A stretch of 64,000 bases of DNA from Sclerotinia nivalis. Its lineage: Eukaryota; Ascomycota; Leotiomycetes; Helotiales; Sclerotiniaceae. Each line of letters starts with the position of its first letter. The first letter of the stretch is position 1. Under the pieces are notes generated by a model. The model had not been told where the DNA came from. It made no database searches and worked only from the letters and a program-made list of their open reading frames with translations. Shown here piece by piece: positions 12,412-23,817 of this stretch. Location of the stretch: the NCBI GenBank assembly GCA_029531795.1, contig JAPEIS010000003.1, positions 2,046,001 through 2,110,000 on the forward strand. The letters are read 5' to 3'. A program made the position numbers and the translations under genes.

Positions 12412-12957
12412 CTTGAATAGAAAACAAGCTGAAGCCGCTCGTATGCAGTGAGGAAAATCAGGGTATCTTCAAAAGTAACAAAGGTCGTTGTTTGTGGGTG
12501 GGAATTGCGAATTGTATTGTAGTATGAATGAACGCTTTTATTGAATGCGAGGCAGACACGCTGATGAGGTGTAGCTTACTAGGTAGCTTTAAGAGTGGCA
12601 AGAGTTTAAGGATTATTTCGCTGCAGAGGTGGAAGGGGAAAAGCGCTGCTTTAGGAAGTGGATTGACAAGGCTATGAAGCTACACATTAAGCGCGTGCTT
12701 CGGAAACGTCAGCTCTAAGGCGGTTTGGATCAGCACTTCGCATCTCTCACTATCAACAAGCTAAACAATTTTATCATTCACCGACAAGTCTCTCATCCAC
12801 CCATTCCATTGAGCCATCAACTGAGATAATATCATAAGAGAGAATCGTACAGCACAGGTGCGCGCAATACATATGATCGATAAGTCAAGCTATTGAACGA
12901 TAAACTATCAACCCCAATCGCAATCTATCCAACGTGCCGCTTCCGTACTTATCCAAT
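12412..12957. promoter_or_regulatory. Shared divergent promoter region PRE5/VPS55
   Basis: This 546-nt gap separates the two divergent start codons and must hold both promoters and leaders. No motif is convincing. A GTGGCAA core near 12594 resembles only part of the yeast proteasome-associated element. Confidence 0.4.
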
Positions 12958-13392
12958 ATGGCCGCCGGCCTCAAAACCATCATTTCCCTCTCCTTCGTAA
13001 GGCCCTCCCCATCCCCTCCACCAAACCCCAACTAACCCTCCCAGGTACTCGCCCTCGGCTTCCTCCTCGTAATCCTCTCCTGCGCCCTTTTCCACCAATA
13101 CCTCCCCCTCCTCGTAGTCCTAACCTTCATCCTGGCACCGCTCCCCAATTTCCTCGCCTCTCGCTGCTCCTCCCCCGATGACTTCTCCGATTCTTCATCT
13201 TCGGGAATCCTAGACTTGGGTCGATTCGCAACGGGCTTCCTCTGTATGATGGGTGTAGCTTTACCGGCGGTGTTGGCGCATAGTCATATTATTACGGTGC
13301 CGGCGATGGTTATGAGTATTATTGGGGGTGTATTGATTTATGGGACGGTGATTAGTTTTGGGATGTTCTTTCAGGAGGAGGCGGAGTTTTAG
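12958..13392 (+). CDS. VPS55: Vps55-family endosomal membrane protein
   Basis: Vps55 (OB-RGRP/LEPROT family) acts with Vps68 in late endosome-to-vacuole trafficking. Exons 12958..12996 and 13045..13392 join in phase 0 to 128 residues. The 48-nt intron starts GTAAGG and carries CTAAC before CCCAG. Four hydrophobic helices are visible: ALGFLLVILSCALF, LLVVLTFILAPLPN with the family's LAPLPN motif, FLCMMGVALPAVLAH, and a C-terminal MSIIGGVLIYGTVISFGMFF. It ends FFQEEAEF. Length and topology fit the family well. Confidence 0.93.
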
Positions 13393-14311
13393 GGGAAAGG
13401 GGGAAAGAAGGGGCGGGGAGGTGGAAGTGTTGTAGGAGGGGAGTGTATGGATATATAAGATATTAAGTGGATGCGGGGAAGAGGTGCAAAAGATTGGACC
13501 AAGAAATCAGGAAGATCTTAGTTGTGGCTCCTGAACCAAAGAAAGGCAGAGCGCAGAATGGTGCCATCGTGGCAGACGATGAAGCATGGGGATCGTTGGG
13601 TGAGAGCGGCTGGGCGCTTCAATTCACACCAGAGAGCATTTCAAGCATTTGAGCACCTTTCTAGAATCAGAGGAAAGAAAAAGCGAATGATGAATGGAAT
13701 GAAGCAATGTCATAAGCACGGTGCTCAAAAGTGTGAAAAGATGCTATGATAATGAGGAGGCAGTTAGGAAAGAGTTCAAGTGTACAATGTATGATTATCC
13801 AGTCATATTAGGTGATGGACAGGACCATCAATTTATTTCATAAAAACTCTAGCATAGGTACATTTTCGCAATCGATAGAACCATGAATTTAAAACCGTGT
13901 ATATGTAAAAAGTGTAAAGTGGTATTACCAGTCTGGTTGAAATGTATCTATCTATGCAAACGCTATGTGAACCCTTGCGGACCTTTGCTTTTTTCTTTCT
14001 ATAAACAATATATGTCATCGTTTGAGATTCCCTGTACTCCATATCCCCGTGTCAGTCCCATCCCATTAACAATTGTGAAAGCGCCATCCCAAAGTCATAA
14101 ATCGTTATAATGCCCCAGTTTCTATGTGATAGATACGTTGAGTAATCTAGAACTCGAAGCGGGGACTTGTCCATAAAGGTCGTGTATGAAAATATTCCAA
14201 GAAAAAAAGAACAAGAAAAGCTCCATAACCTCTTAGCACGTGTAAGTAACTCCGTGTAATCTTTCCCTCAAAATGCATAAACCGACTCGCGTCGTATGTA
14301 AGAAATCTTTT
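13393..14311. other. Intergenic region between convergent genes
   Basis: This is the 3' flank of VPS55 and of the PABA synthase gene. Short frames (13467..13749, 13833..14110) have no recognisable product. Confidence 0.5.
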
Positions 14312-16969
14312 TTAACGAAATACTCCGAGCGTTCCATTCAACTTTGTCAACATCTCATCTCTTTCACCAATAGGGGTGCTGAGAGCTGTAACCGCACCGC
14401 CTGCGCCAATGTGCCATTTCTCCGTGTCTTTTTCTTCGGCTTCGATGACGCCGTCCTCGTCATCCCATCGATACATGGACCTAATGGTAACGCTAAAGTC
14501 ACCTCGTCCGCCGACATCCATGTAACCCACAACACCAGAGTATAAAGAACGAGGTTTATGGTGTTCAATGTCTTGTAACAGTTCACAGCTGCGTTTCTTG
14601 GGCGCACCAGTCATGGAACCTGGAGGGAGAGAGGCAGCTAATATGTCGAGTCCAGTGTACTTTGTTCTCTTGTCGTCCTTGATGGAGAGTGATGACATGT
14701 GCGTCAACAAATCATCGGATGCAGATTTTGGGTAAGTGCCTTCGACAACGGATATCATCTGGAAAACTGATGCATATTCCTCAACCACCATCAGTCTTGG
14801 AACAGAGACATTGCCGGATCCGCAGACACCGTGTAAATCATGACGAACAAGATCAACAATCATGAGGTTCTCGGCCTTTTCCTTTGGGTCGTTAAGAAGT
14901 ACGGTAGCATCAGAAAGCGTTGAAACCTGGTCGGTCTTACGGACAGTGCCTTTCATAGGGCGGAGAGAACATTTTCCGATACGATTATCCCACTTGAGGA
15001 ATTGTTCAGGGGAACTAGAAACTAAAGTCGCAGGGCCAAGACGAAGGAAAGAAGCGAAAGGGGCGGGCTGACGTGTTCGAAGATTTTTGTACAGAGACCA
15101 AGCACCTTTGGCAGGAGCTGGTCTTGGAGCCTTATTGTAGAGAAGAATAGATTCGGTAGTGTTGTGGGTTGATGTGTGAGGAGGATCGCTGCGGAGACGA
15201 GTGATGGTGGTTTGGTCAGTGAGACACAACTCATAAGAATCGCCACTGGCGATTTTATCTTGACATCGACGAACTTTTGATTCGTATGAATCGGCTGTGG
15301 GTTGAGTAATGGCCATGGAGAATTTGGAAGCAGGGCTGCGGACTGGTGACCAGGCTCGCTTTTCTCGACGAGATACCTTTATGCGATCGCAGGATAAGAC
15401 GAGGTCCCCTGGTCGGAGAGGCGTTTGACGAGTGCTTTTCACAGACTTCGGTTGAGACGCTTTCTCAAGCTTGGGAGCAACAGCTTCCATCCATGCAGTA
15501 TCGCTTTGACTATCACCAAGGCGGCTGGCCAATTGTTGAAGGTAGAGAACCTTCTTCACATGGTCAACAACTATGCTTCGAGTGACCCATGCAAAGCAAA
15601 GATCGGGTCGATAACCGTGAGCACTTTTTCTGTCAACTTTCACATCGATAGTTTCCAGGCCCAATTCGTAAGTCGTATATCCCATAAACCCTCCCCAGAA
15701 TGGCGACTCTTCATTTCCTTCAGTAACACGCGCAATCTCCAAACGATGTGCCAAGAAGGACCAAACTCCACCACAGGACTTCAGGTCGATCTCTTCCTTG
15801 GTATCAAGATACTCTCCAGATGAAGACGGAATCTTGGTGATGTATTCATCCCCGACACGATATTCGAACCTCAAACAATCATCAATATCCAGGCCAATGA
15901 TACTATATCGTCCCTTGACATCTGCAGATCCTGCGGAAGTTTCATCCGCATTAGTAGATTCCAGAAGAATGTGATCTCGTCCCATGTCCTGTATGGCCTC
16001 CACAATATCAGGTACGGAAAGATTCTTTGGTAAATCAATCGTTCGAGAAATGTACATATTTTTGAGCTTCATATTGTCGATCGAGGTATCGCTAGCCGGG
16101 GATACAGGCATTGTTTGTAAAGCCTCAAATTGTTGGAGTAGGCTCACTCGTGTAGCAGATTGGCCGTGCATGGTACCGTCGTAATTGATCTTCGTCTTTC
16201 TGAAAGTTTTATTCCAAACTTGTGCCAACTTGAACCAGTTTATAAAGATTTCTTTGCTTGTATCATTTGTGCAGACCGACTCTGGATGATATTGTATTGC
16301 CCAAAAGGGTTTCGTCGCATGTCGTACACCGACCAAAACTCTGCTGTCTTTCACACCGCAACTTCTCGCATGTTCAGCCTCTAGATCTGCACTCTCAACC
16401 CAAGCCAATGGTATCAAATCGCGAGAATTTTTTGTTGGCTCCCATCGTAATGTGTTCCAATCTTCATCTAGAATCTCGTCTTGACCTATGTCCACACATA
16501 AACTTTGATACAAGGTAGCGGTGATCTCGGCAACCCCACAAAATATTGAATCATCTTCTCCAACGGCGGAGACGGCTTGGACTTTTCCTGCGTGCACGAC
16601 CTTTCTAATCATTCCATGTTGTGGGCCCTTCAATCTTTTAATTTGGCCCCCAAATTCCAAACACAACCTTTGAAATCCTAAACAAATTCCCAATACTGGT
16701 AACATCTCCTCATCGGCAAGTCTCCAGATTTTCTTTATAATTCCGATATCACTGTCCGTCTCCGGATTTCCAGGGCCCGGGCCGCATACTACCGCTACAT
16801 AATGTCTCAATTCCTCGTGCAATGCTTGATCAGAAGCTAATAGGATTGGATCATCGATTTTGACCGTTCGCACTGAGGCGGTGAGGGAAGTTTCAAGTAA
16901 AGAAATGATATTATTCGAGAATGAATCATATGCATCGATAAAGAGAATTAAAGGTTTTTGGATCAACAT
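14312..16969 (-). CDS. ABZ1: Bifunctional para-aminobenzoate (ADC) synthase, GATase plus chorismate-binding domains
   Basis: This enzyme makes 4-amino-4-deoxychorismate from chorismate and glutamine for folate synthesis, as yeast Abz1 and fungal pabaA-type proteins do. The single-exon protein is 885 residues from the ATG at 16969. The frame stays open to 17137, but that extension is a basic KKKKKK tract from a poly-T stretch and is unlikely to be translated. Residues 1 to about 250 form a class I glutamine amidotransferase with GICLGFQ (nucleophile Cys) and the QYHPES block (His/Glu). A component I-like N-terminal region follows. The chorismate-binding domain shows IASGDSYELCLTDQTTI, FASFLRLG, SSSPEQFLKW, RPMKGTVRK, ENLMIVDLVRHDL and PPGSMTGAPKKRS. 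All key blocks are in order with no breaks. Confidence 0.95.
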   Translation of the reverse strand: MLIQKPLILFIDAYDSFSNNIISLLETSLTASVRTVKIDDPILLASDQALHEELRHYVAVVCGPGPGNPETDSDIGIIKKIWRLADEEMLPVLGICLGFQRLCLEFGGQIKRLKGPQHGMIRKVVHAGKVQAVSAVGEDDSIFCGVAEITATLYQSLCVDIGQDEILDEDWNTLRWEPTKNSRDLIPLAWVESADLEAEHARSCGVKDSRVLVGVRHATKPFWAIQYHPESVCTNDTSKEIFINWFKLAQVWNKTFRKTKINYDGTMHGQSATRVSLLQQFEALQTMPVSPASDTSIDNMKLKNMYISRTIDLPKNLSVPDIVEAIQDMGRDHILLESTNADETSAGSADVKGRYSIIGLDIDDCLRFEYRVGDEYITKIPSSSGEYLDTKEEIDLKSCGGVWSFLAHRLEIARVTEGNEESPFWGGFMGYTTYELGLETIDVKVDRKSAHGYRPDLCFAWVTRSIVVDHVKKVLYLQQLASRLGDSQSDTAWMEAVAPKLEKASQPKSVKSTRQTPLRPGDLVLSCDRIKVSRREKRAWSPVRSPASKFSMAITQPTADSYESKVRRCQDKIASGDSYELCLTDQTTITRLRSDPPHTSTHNTTESILLYNKAPRPAPAKGAWSLYKNLRTRQPAPFASFLRLGPATLVSSSPEQFLKWDNRIGKCSLRPMKGTVRKTDQVSTLSDATVLLNDPKEKAENLMIVDLVRHDLHGVCGSGNVSVPRLMVVEEYASVFQMISVVEGTYPKSASDDLLTHMSSLSIKDDKRTKYTGLDILAASLPPGSMTGAPKKRSCELLQDIEHHKPRSLYSGVVGYMDVGGRGDFSVTIRSMYRWDDEDGVIEAEEKDTEKWHIGAGGAVTALSTPIGERDEMLTKLNGTLGVFR

Positions 16970-17639
16970 CGTAAGGTTTTTCTTTTTTTTTTTCTTTCTG
17001 CACCTGCCTTGTAATTTAATCTTTCCTTCCCGTACTTCCCGGTATAATCCCCCAGCGAAAGGTCCAAGAGTGCGGAAGGGAAGAAAATTGGGTTGGATTG
17101 GGTTGGATTGGGTTCGAATTGTGTTCAAAGTGGACAAAAGATATGGCGGTGTATGTGTTTGTGCTTGTTATTTATTTAGATATTTTTCCTCGGAAGGCGG
17201 TGGCAGAATTTAATTTAAATAGGTTTAGTATGTTTTACATTTATTTGCTAAGGTGCTGCTAACTATGCTTAGGGCTGATTAGCGGCGATTCGTGCATGTA
17301 CCAACAGTTACCGACATCAATAAAAAGTCTCATAATTTTGATAGAGAAACATTCTTGAGGGGTTTGATATTAATATTGCTTCGTTGATTCATCATTCAAG
17401 GAATAAAGGTATGAAGCTTATGTCTCATGTCTTATATCTTATGTCTTATGTACGACTTTTGTATCACAATTATTTGACTGCATGCATCAAGTTAGGCTTG
17501 GTTTGCTTTCACAAACCGCATCACTGCATAAATTAGCTCACAGTCTCACAAACACGGATAAACACTACAATATACCAAGTCTTATCAATGGGCTTCGATC
17601 TAGGAACTCTTTCAAGTCTTACTTGGTGACTTTTAGAGT
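16970..17639. other. Promoter side of PABA synthase and intergenic DNA
   Basis: This holds a pyrimidine tract (T-rich on the plus strand, 16977..16995), a GGATTGGGTT triplet repeat near 17090..17113, and a TCTTATG-type repeat near 17421..17450. No gene is seen. Confidence 0.5.
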
Positions 17640-20600
17640 CATCTTCCAGTAAGTCCTTGATGGAGAGAGCTGTTTGTTCTTTCCAGCAAAGCTGAATTCT
17701 CCGTCGACTGTTAGGCTGAATGGGTAGTGGAAGAGCCTTGTAATCATAAAGCCCTAGGAAAGAAGGCTTACTTGTTTAGAAGAACCTGGAATGGAACTTG
17801 CGAGTGTGCCAGGGCTGCAAAAACTTTATCACGCGTGTCTCGCATTGAATAGGAGAACGTAGCTGCTGCATGGCTACGGAGGCGCAGAGGCAAGAGATTT
17901 ACGAAGGGCCCAATGACATCCATCTCATCTTCCGTTCTGTTACGGTCTCCAACACCAATAGCAATGTCTTCTCCATCACCGGCTGGCGCAAAACGTAGAG
18001 GTAGGGCACTAAACACTGCAAGGTAGAAGTGGAAGGTTGTAGTTTTATACTGCCGACACAGTGCCTGGATCTTTGCCTTTGTCTCCGAGTCAATTGTAAT
18101 ATCAGCTTTAACATTCTCATAAGTTGTTAGAGTCGGTCGCGAAATTGCTTTTGATATTGTCAGAATTGGCAGCGGCGGCGGAAGAGTAGCAACTTCGGCT
18201 TTCCAGAATTTCAAGCCGTTCTCGAATTTTCCTGCAATAAAATCAGAGTGCTGCTTCTCCGAGTATTCTGCAAACTCGACATGCCATCCGCAATGACAGG
18301 ATGGAGACCAGCAACAAAGAAGTACTCTTTAGGTGACAGCGACAGCAGCATAACCCGCACGGTCTGACCTTCAGCCACGTTGTATACGTTATCGCCTTGA
18401 AGAAATCTCACGTCTTCATGCATTCCCTGCTCTTCATCAATTTGGCGAGACTCAAGGTGCATTGTCTATTTTTCATAATGGCTTGCACAGCCTTCCCTTT
18501 TCCTCGATGATGCATGTTCTTAAAATCTCGTGGTGTTGAGCCAAAGAACGGACAGACCTTTCGGAAGTCTTCAATTCGAATCTTACCAGTAATTCGGGCC
18601 CATGCGGTATGATTAAGACTAGTCTTGTCTGTCAAGAATTTCCAGACAAACCAAAACATGTCTTGACTAAAAGATAATTCGAGTGTCTTCTGTATAGGGG
18701 AGCTTGGCATGTTACCGTCAACTGACTCATTAATGTCCGACGAGACCACCGAAGAGATCTTGATTGAATCATTGGGATTTTCGGTGTCGCTACTGCTAGC
18801 TGTTCCCGGTCCGTTGACTGTCTCCTGCGGACTTGGCGAACCTAGGATCTGGTCTTGTATTGCTACAGAATCTTGATCAACTTCCAAACCTGGTACCAGT
18901 CTATCTGAATTTTTTCCGTCGCTATAACAATAAGGTCGCCGATAGGAACGCCTCCAAGTATCTTCATGAACCAGCCGCGAATTTTTACAGCCGAGTCTAC
19001 TCCTATTTCATCTAATCGCAATCCAGCGAGACTTTCTTCGCTGATTTTCCGCAATCCAATTAGAATAGGTCATAAATTTCAGGGAGGAACGCATCCTAAA
19101 TAATGCTATGTATCTAGTTTCGGTCATGGGCCTATGCTAATTGCGTCTTCAATGGTATCCTAGATTGGCCATCACCCACCTGCTGATGAAAGTCCGTCGC
19201 GGCTTTTGATAAAATGACTCATGAAAGGTGCGACTCCCATACTGGACGGTCCTAATCATCGGGGTCGATTCTCCGGGTACCGTTGAGAAGGTCTATGCTC
19301 TTATGAGCTGAATTAGGACGTCCAGCAATCACTGCCTCTGCAAAGAGCCGATAGAAGTCGCGTTCAGACGTTGGAATTAGTGCTGTCGACCGAAACGCAG
19401 CTCTAGAGTAAATCATGCGGTGTAGTTGCGGGGCATATCCAACACCATAGATTGTCCCAATGTGTGGATGACTGAAACAGCCAACCCTTTTTGTCGTCGT
19501 TGCTCTGCTAGACCAGGCATGAACATATTGGCGGCCGAATAATTTGCCTGCCCAGGTCGTCCGATAGTAGATACGACTGAAGAGAAGAAGATGAAAAAAT
19601 CTGAAGTGTTTTCTTGAAAGACATCCTTAGGATGTATGCTTCCCTCTACTTTGGGCCTTGTGCCTCTTAGTACATTTTCCAAAGTCGTGTCGCGGATTGG
19701 GATGTTTTCCAGAGCCGCTTTCGATTATTAATGTGAACGAAAAGTCGGAGCCAGGAGTTACTCACTGGATCCATTTGCACAGCCGAAACCGAAGCTGCAA
19801 AATATTCTGTTAGGCTAATATCATATGACAACTGATTCCAAGTACTGATATATCTTACCTATTTACACTCGCCCCGTGGACTTTTATTCATGACAGTCGG
19901 CCAAGGTGCAAGCCTCGATGGAGCCTGCAAATTGTTAATTTATGGTTGAATCCGTGAGATGAGGCTGTTCAATAGAAGATTTGGTGGAATTGCAGAATTT
20001 TGTAGGGCCAAAGACGCCTTGAGAATTCCTGCAATATCAGCTGTTCCCTCTGTATGACCAATAAACGACTTGATACTGCCTAAGAATAGCCGTTTTACTT
20101 GTTCGCTAGGATGACCTCCCGCTTTATTGCCGGGGGAAAAGGCGGCGCTAATAGCCTCCGCTTCGGCTGCATCACCTTCGAAGGTTTCCAATTCCGTGGC
20201 ATTCGAAAAACTGAGGCCAGTGGGCTGGATTCTTCAAGTCAATACCAGCTCTCGAATAACAATCATGATTTGGCCTGGAACAGCCAATATTAGTAGATAT
20301 ATCACACTATTTGTCCAGAATTTGGGTTCTTATGATGTGATTCCTTGGGTTTTACCGTCTTGGGCTCTTCCTGTCTCTCGAATTAGACTCTCGATATCAC
20401 CTCCATCCTCGAGAGCAGAACTCAGTGTCTTCAGAACGACGGCTCCAATACCCTCACCACGAGCATAACCTTTGGCATCGGCGTCCCACATTCGGAAACG
20501 TCTATCTGGGGAAAGCCTATTCAAGGAGCTCAAAAAGATAAAGCATTTGGAATCCATAATAAGATTTGCACCTCCAGCGATGGAGATTCGAGAAATTCCC

Positions 20601-20995
20601 ATACGTAGTTGCTGGACTGCTTGATGAAGCAAAACGAGACTTGCGCTGCATTCTATATCAATGGTCATGGAAGTGCCGTGCCAGTCGAAGAAGTAAGAGA
20701 TCCTATTGGAGAAGATTGCATGTGATGTCCTGGACCCATGATATGTACTAAGACCGACAATACTATCGCGCATCATGATCTGGTCATAATCCGCAATCAT
20801 CTGGCCAATATACACCGCTTTATCAGATCCACGGAGATTTTCAATAGTCAAACACGCAGCTTCCAGTCTCCAAGAGAAGGCGACACTGTGGGTCTAAGGA
20901 CACGGCCTTTGTGGGCGTCATGCGAAAGAATTAAACGTCGAAGCGTCGATGGGTATCCTCTTCTTCTAAGAAATACGCTTCTTCGACATTAAAAT
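17640..20995 (-). pseudogene. Collapsed highly reducing polyketide synthase with C-terminal condensation domain
   Basis: This is a relic of a modular PKS of the type that ends in an NRPS-like condensation domain. Read on the minus strand from 20995: a ketosynthase start (FNVEEAYFL), KS middle 20330..20851 with the active-site region altered to DIECSAS, KS end 19940..20191 with KSFIGHTEGTADIAG, then RLAPWPTVMN near 19900 and an FGFG remnant near 19790. This directly abuts the second half of a ketoreductase, 19413..19682 (FFIFFSSVVSTIGRPGQANY). Acyltransferase, dehydratase, methyltransferase and enoylreductase regions are missing. An ACP piece (LRLDEIGVDSAVKIR) lies near 18960..19050. A condensation domain follows: 18408..18720, HPVIADG in 18211..18462, and GVGDRNRTEDEMDVIGPF in 17768..18214. 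Stops and frame changes separate the pieces, and about 3.3 kb remain of a gene that is usually far longer. It is clearly non-functional. Confidence 0.88.
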
Positions 20996-21316
20996 GGCAG
21001 TACAAGCAGATAAGTTCAAATTTTAAAGGAAAAAATGCTAAGACCCAATATCTTTGCTGAATCACTTATAGAGGTAATCCCGTGGAAGTAACAAAGAGAA
21101 GTATCATGAGTCTATAGTTTGTCCCCTATGGTAGATCCCCGACACGGGGATCTTCCAGCAGACCTACCTCTGATGAAGTCCGATTCCGAAGACTCGGGCT
21201 TCACAAATAATACAGAGATACATCCATCGCACGGGATTTATAACATGGGAGATCTCCGCGATGTCGAAAAGTTACCGGCTGTATGGTTCCATTCTCAACG
21301 GTAAAATTGGTTCCAT

Positions 21317-22660
21317 ATGAGTCTCCTATGGACTTTTTTTGGTTTTTGTGAATCTCACAAAACTCTCCACAGTCAGCGTAATATTCAGGAACTTCCAAAT
21401 GACAGAAAAAGAGCAAGCTTTCGTACCAGTCGTTTCTTCGCTACGAGAACAATCAGAGCCTACAATTGTGACCGATGTACTCGTGCACAGGGAAGATGCA
21501 TTACAAGCCCTACCTATCGCATGTGCTTTCAGGCTCCAGCGACAGATACAGGAGTAGAGAAACGACGGCGGTATGACTACTGTGCACTACCAATTGGGAG
21601 TTCAAGCAAAGTCGACATAACGGGTTCAATGGATTCCCCTTCGGATGTCGAACTTGAGCCCGAATTATCATGGAACGACTGGTCTTGTCTTGATCTATTA
21701 GGTCCAGCTATCGATAACACCACTTCAATTACAGAGAATGTGATATGGGATCCAGCGCAGGCCGCATTTGAGGATGTCACATCTACCGAAGATGCGTTCA
21801 CCACCTCTCTTACATACCGAGCCAACAGCGCTAGTCCACTAGGCTTTTCCAACCCCTTGCTGTCACCATTATCATTATCGTCATCCTCTACTCTGTATAC
21901 GAATGTAGCAGACCCCTTGCACCTACCGGAGCAAAACACAGGTCATTCTGGATCAATCATGGATTCTAGTAGTACTGCAAGCGAGCATAGACACACTGGG
22001 GTGGTAAACACAAAACATCTATGTGGCATCAGCTCAGATCTGATTACGCAATCGGCTGTTCTTTCTCATGATTATATAGCAATGAGTCTTAGCATGCTCA
22101 TATTCCCTCCGCTTAACGGCTCGACAAATCCGGCCAATGAGATAATAAAAACATACGTGAATTCCTCCGAGTCATCAATGAAGATGCGGACCAAACTTTG
22201 CAGCATGCTAGAGAATCTTCACCAGGAATGGCCACTTCTCTAGCGGAGCACAACCTCTTTGCAACCTCGGCGAAGACTTTTTCCTTTAATACTCTGCCTG
22301 ACGCCAGCTTTGATTGCTGCGGCCTTACTTCTCATCTTGACATGTTATATTCACTTGTTGCGTGCATATGTCGTTCCTTTCGAGAATATTTGCTCGTTTC
22401 TCCAACAGGTGGTAGTAAAGAATGGTTCACACCCCCAAGCGGTGCCTGGAATTTTTTTGGGTCATCTCGAAGTTGGTAAGTAGAATTGACCCTCAAGCAA
22501 AGAATAGCGGTGGGCTGTTAAGTCAAAGTGATTTCGGTAGCATCCTCGAAATCATCGTTGCGAAGGAAGAAGAGCAGCGAGGATACGGCATAATTGGTGG
22601 CATGACTAATCTACGCAGATGTATACATAGAGCAAGAAAAATAGATTTTGTTAGGAATAT
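21317..22660 (+). pseudogene. Probable relic of a Zn2Cys6 cluster transcription factor
   Basis: The frame 21317..22243 contains CDRCTRAQGRC followed by further Cys residues, which resembles the first half of a fungal Zn2Cys6 DNA-binding domain. The second half of the zinc cluster is disordered. A Ser/Thr-rich acidic region with LSPLSLSSSS follows. Later frames (22198..22479 and 22422..22787) carry helical pieces such as HLDMLYSLVACICRSF and a tail reminiscent of AflR-type regulators. No single frame joins them and no clean intron was found. The location between a PKS relic and P450 genes fits a pathway regulator, but assignment rests on weak motif evidence. Confidence 0.4.
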
Positions 22661-22794
22661 GGTTTTCCAAATCCTCTGGCCAAACAACTTTGGGTTGCAA
22701 GCAATTGTAACAAACTGTCATTGGAGGTGTACGTTCTCGAGGCTGGCCAATCAGTTTCGCTTAAACATCTTTCTGACTGACCTGTAGATTCCCT

Positions 22795-23395
22795 CTACGC
22801 AGCTAGTCGAGTTATCTATCTCTCCTAATTTTATCCGCTCTCGAAATTCCCCGGCCCACTTATTGCAGCAGTTTCTAACATTTGGTATGCTTACCATTGG
22901 TGAGTTATACTGTCAATTGTTTCGATTCAATAGTAGAGTGGAATGAATTAATATGAATTCTAGGCTCTCCGGAAGATATCCATGGGCAATTAAGGATGTG
23001 TTATTCAAGTATAGAGATGTTGTGCGAATTGTATCCAATGATCTTGTATTCTTGATTCCACAAATTGTTGAAGGTAAGCAAATCAATATATTGTAAGGTT
23101 ATCATCGACCAGAACAATGGCTTTCAATGGATTATCTTTTTCATAATAAAGTATTTGATAAGGATGAATTGGATAAACTGTACATCTTTAGTTTTGATTC
23201 TCAAGTATGTTTAGACAGAGAAACGGTATAGATATAGGGGAAATTATTTTTAGTTAGGATCTTGTGAAATTGTGACATTGCTAGAGTTGAGGGACAGGTA
23301 TTTGATTTGGAGAACAGTTTGCTTCACTATGGATTTTTAGCAAAACCTGAGATAAGAATGAGGTTTACACCCGTAAGCGAAAGGTCCTAACTAGC
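22795..23395 (+). pseudogene. Cytochrome P450 relic, internally deleted duplicate
   Basis: This is a broken copy of the P450 gene that follows at 23818. It retains FYPLSKFPGPLIAAVSN (22826..22900), then WYAYHW interrupted by a GTGAGT intron at the same position as in the downstream gene. Next come SGRYPWAIKDVLFKY and the DVVRIVSNDLVFLIPQ segment to about 23075. The reading then jumps to YHRPEQW and a decayed haem-loop region FSFDSQVCLDRE (23180..23222), and ends with LLHYGFLAKPEIRMRF near 23375. The central two-thirds, including I-helix and ExxR, is gone. Stops also lie upstream (near 22820). The shared intron position shows a tandem gene duplication rather than a processed copy. Confidence 0.82.
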
Positions 23396-23817
23396 TTCAT
23401 GAACGCAGTGAGATTTTGGACCCGATTAGATTAGAATTAGCCTCCCGCGTAGAATTTCTAATCTAGTATGATTCTCCTAAGACTTGATTTGTTTGTTTCA
23501 CACAACCAGGCGATCAACATTATTAATCAATAAATGTCAAATAAAGTCTATGCTCCGTGGTTTTTCATATTGATAGCAGGAAGCTTTCTTTCATTCAAGA
23601 GTGCAAGACTGAGAGTTACAAAGCTTCATTTATGAGAGTACTTTTTTCCAGTCAGATGGATTCCAATCAAATGAATCATTACCCCGTCATAACATGTTTG
23701 AGTGTGGCGCAGCATTACTGATATCTCGAGCTCAGTGAATAAAAAGCAACGATATAGCTAGCTATCGACGTTGCTCGTACTTGCACTATCCAAATAAGCC
23801 CATTAGATCCGTTCACA

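Noticed and set aside
12590..12602. Proteasome-associated control element upstream of PRE5
   Set aside because: Only a GTGGCAA core matches, and such a short match is expected by chance.
16970..17137. N-terminal extension of the PABA synthase frame
   Set aside because: It is a basic KKKKKK-rich translation of a T tract; the ATG at 16969 gives the normal amidotransferase N-terminus.
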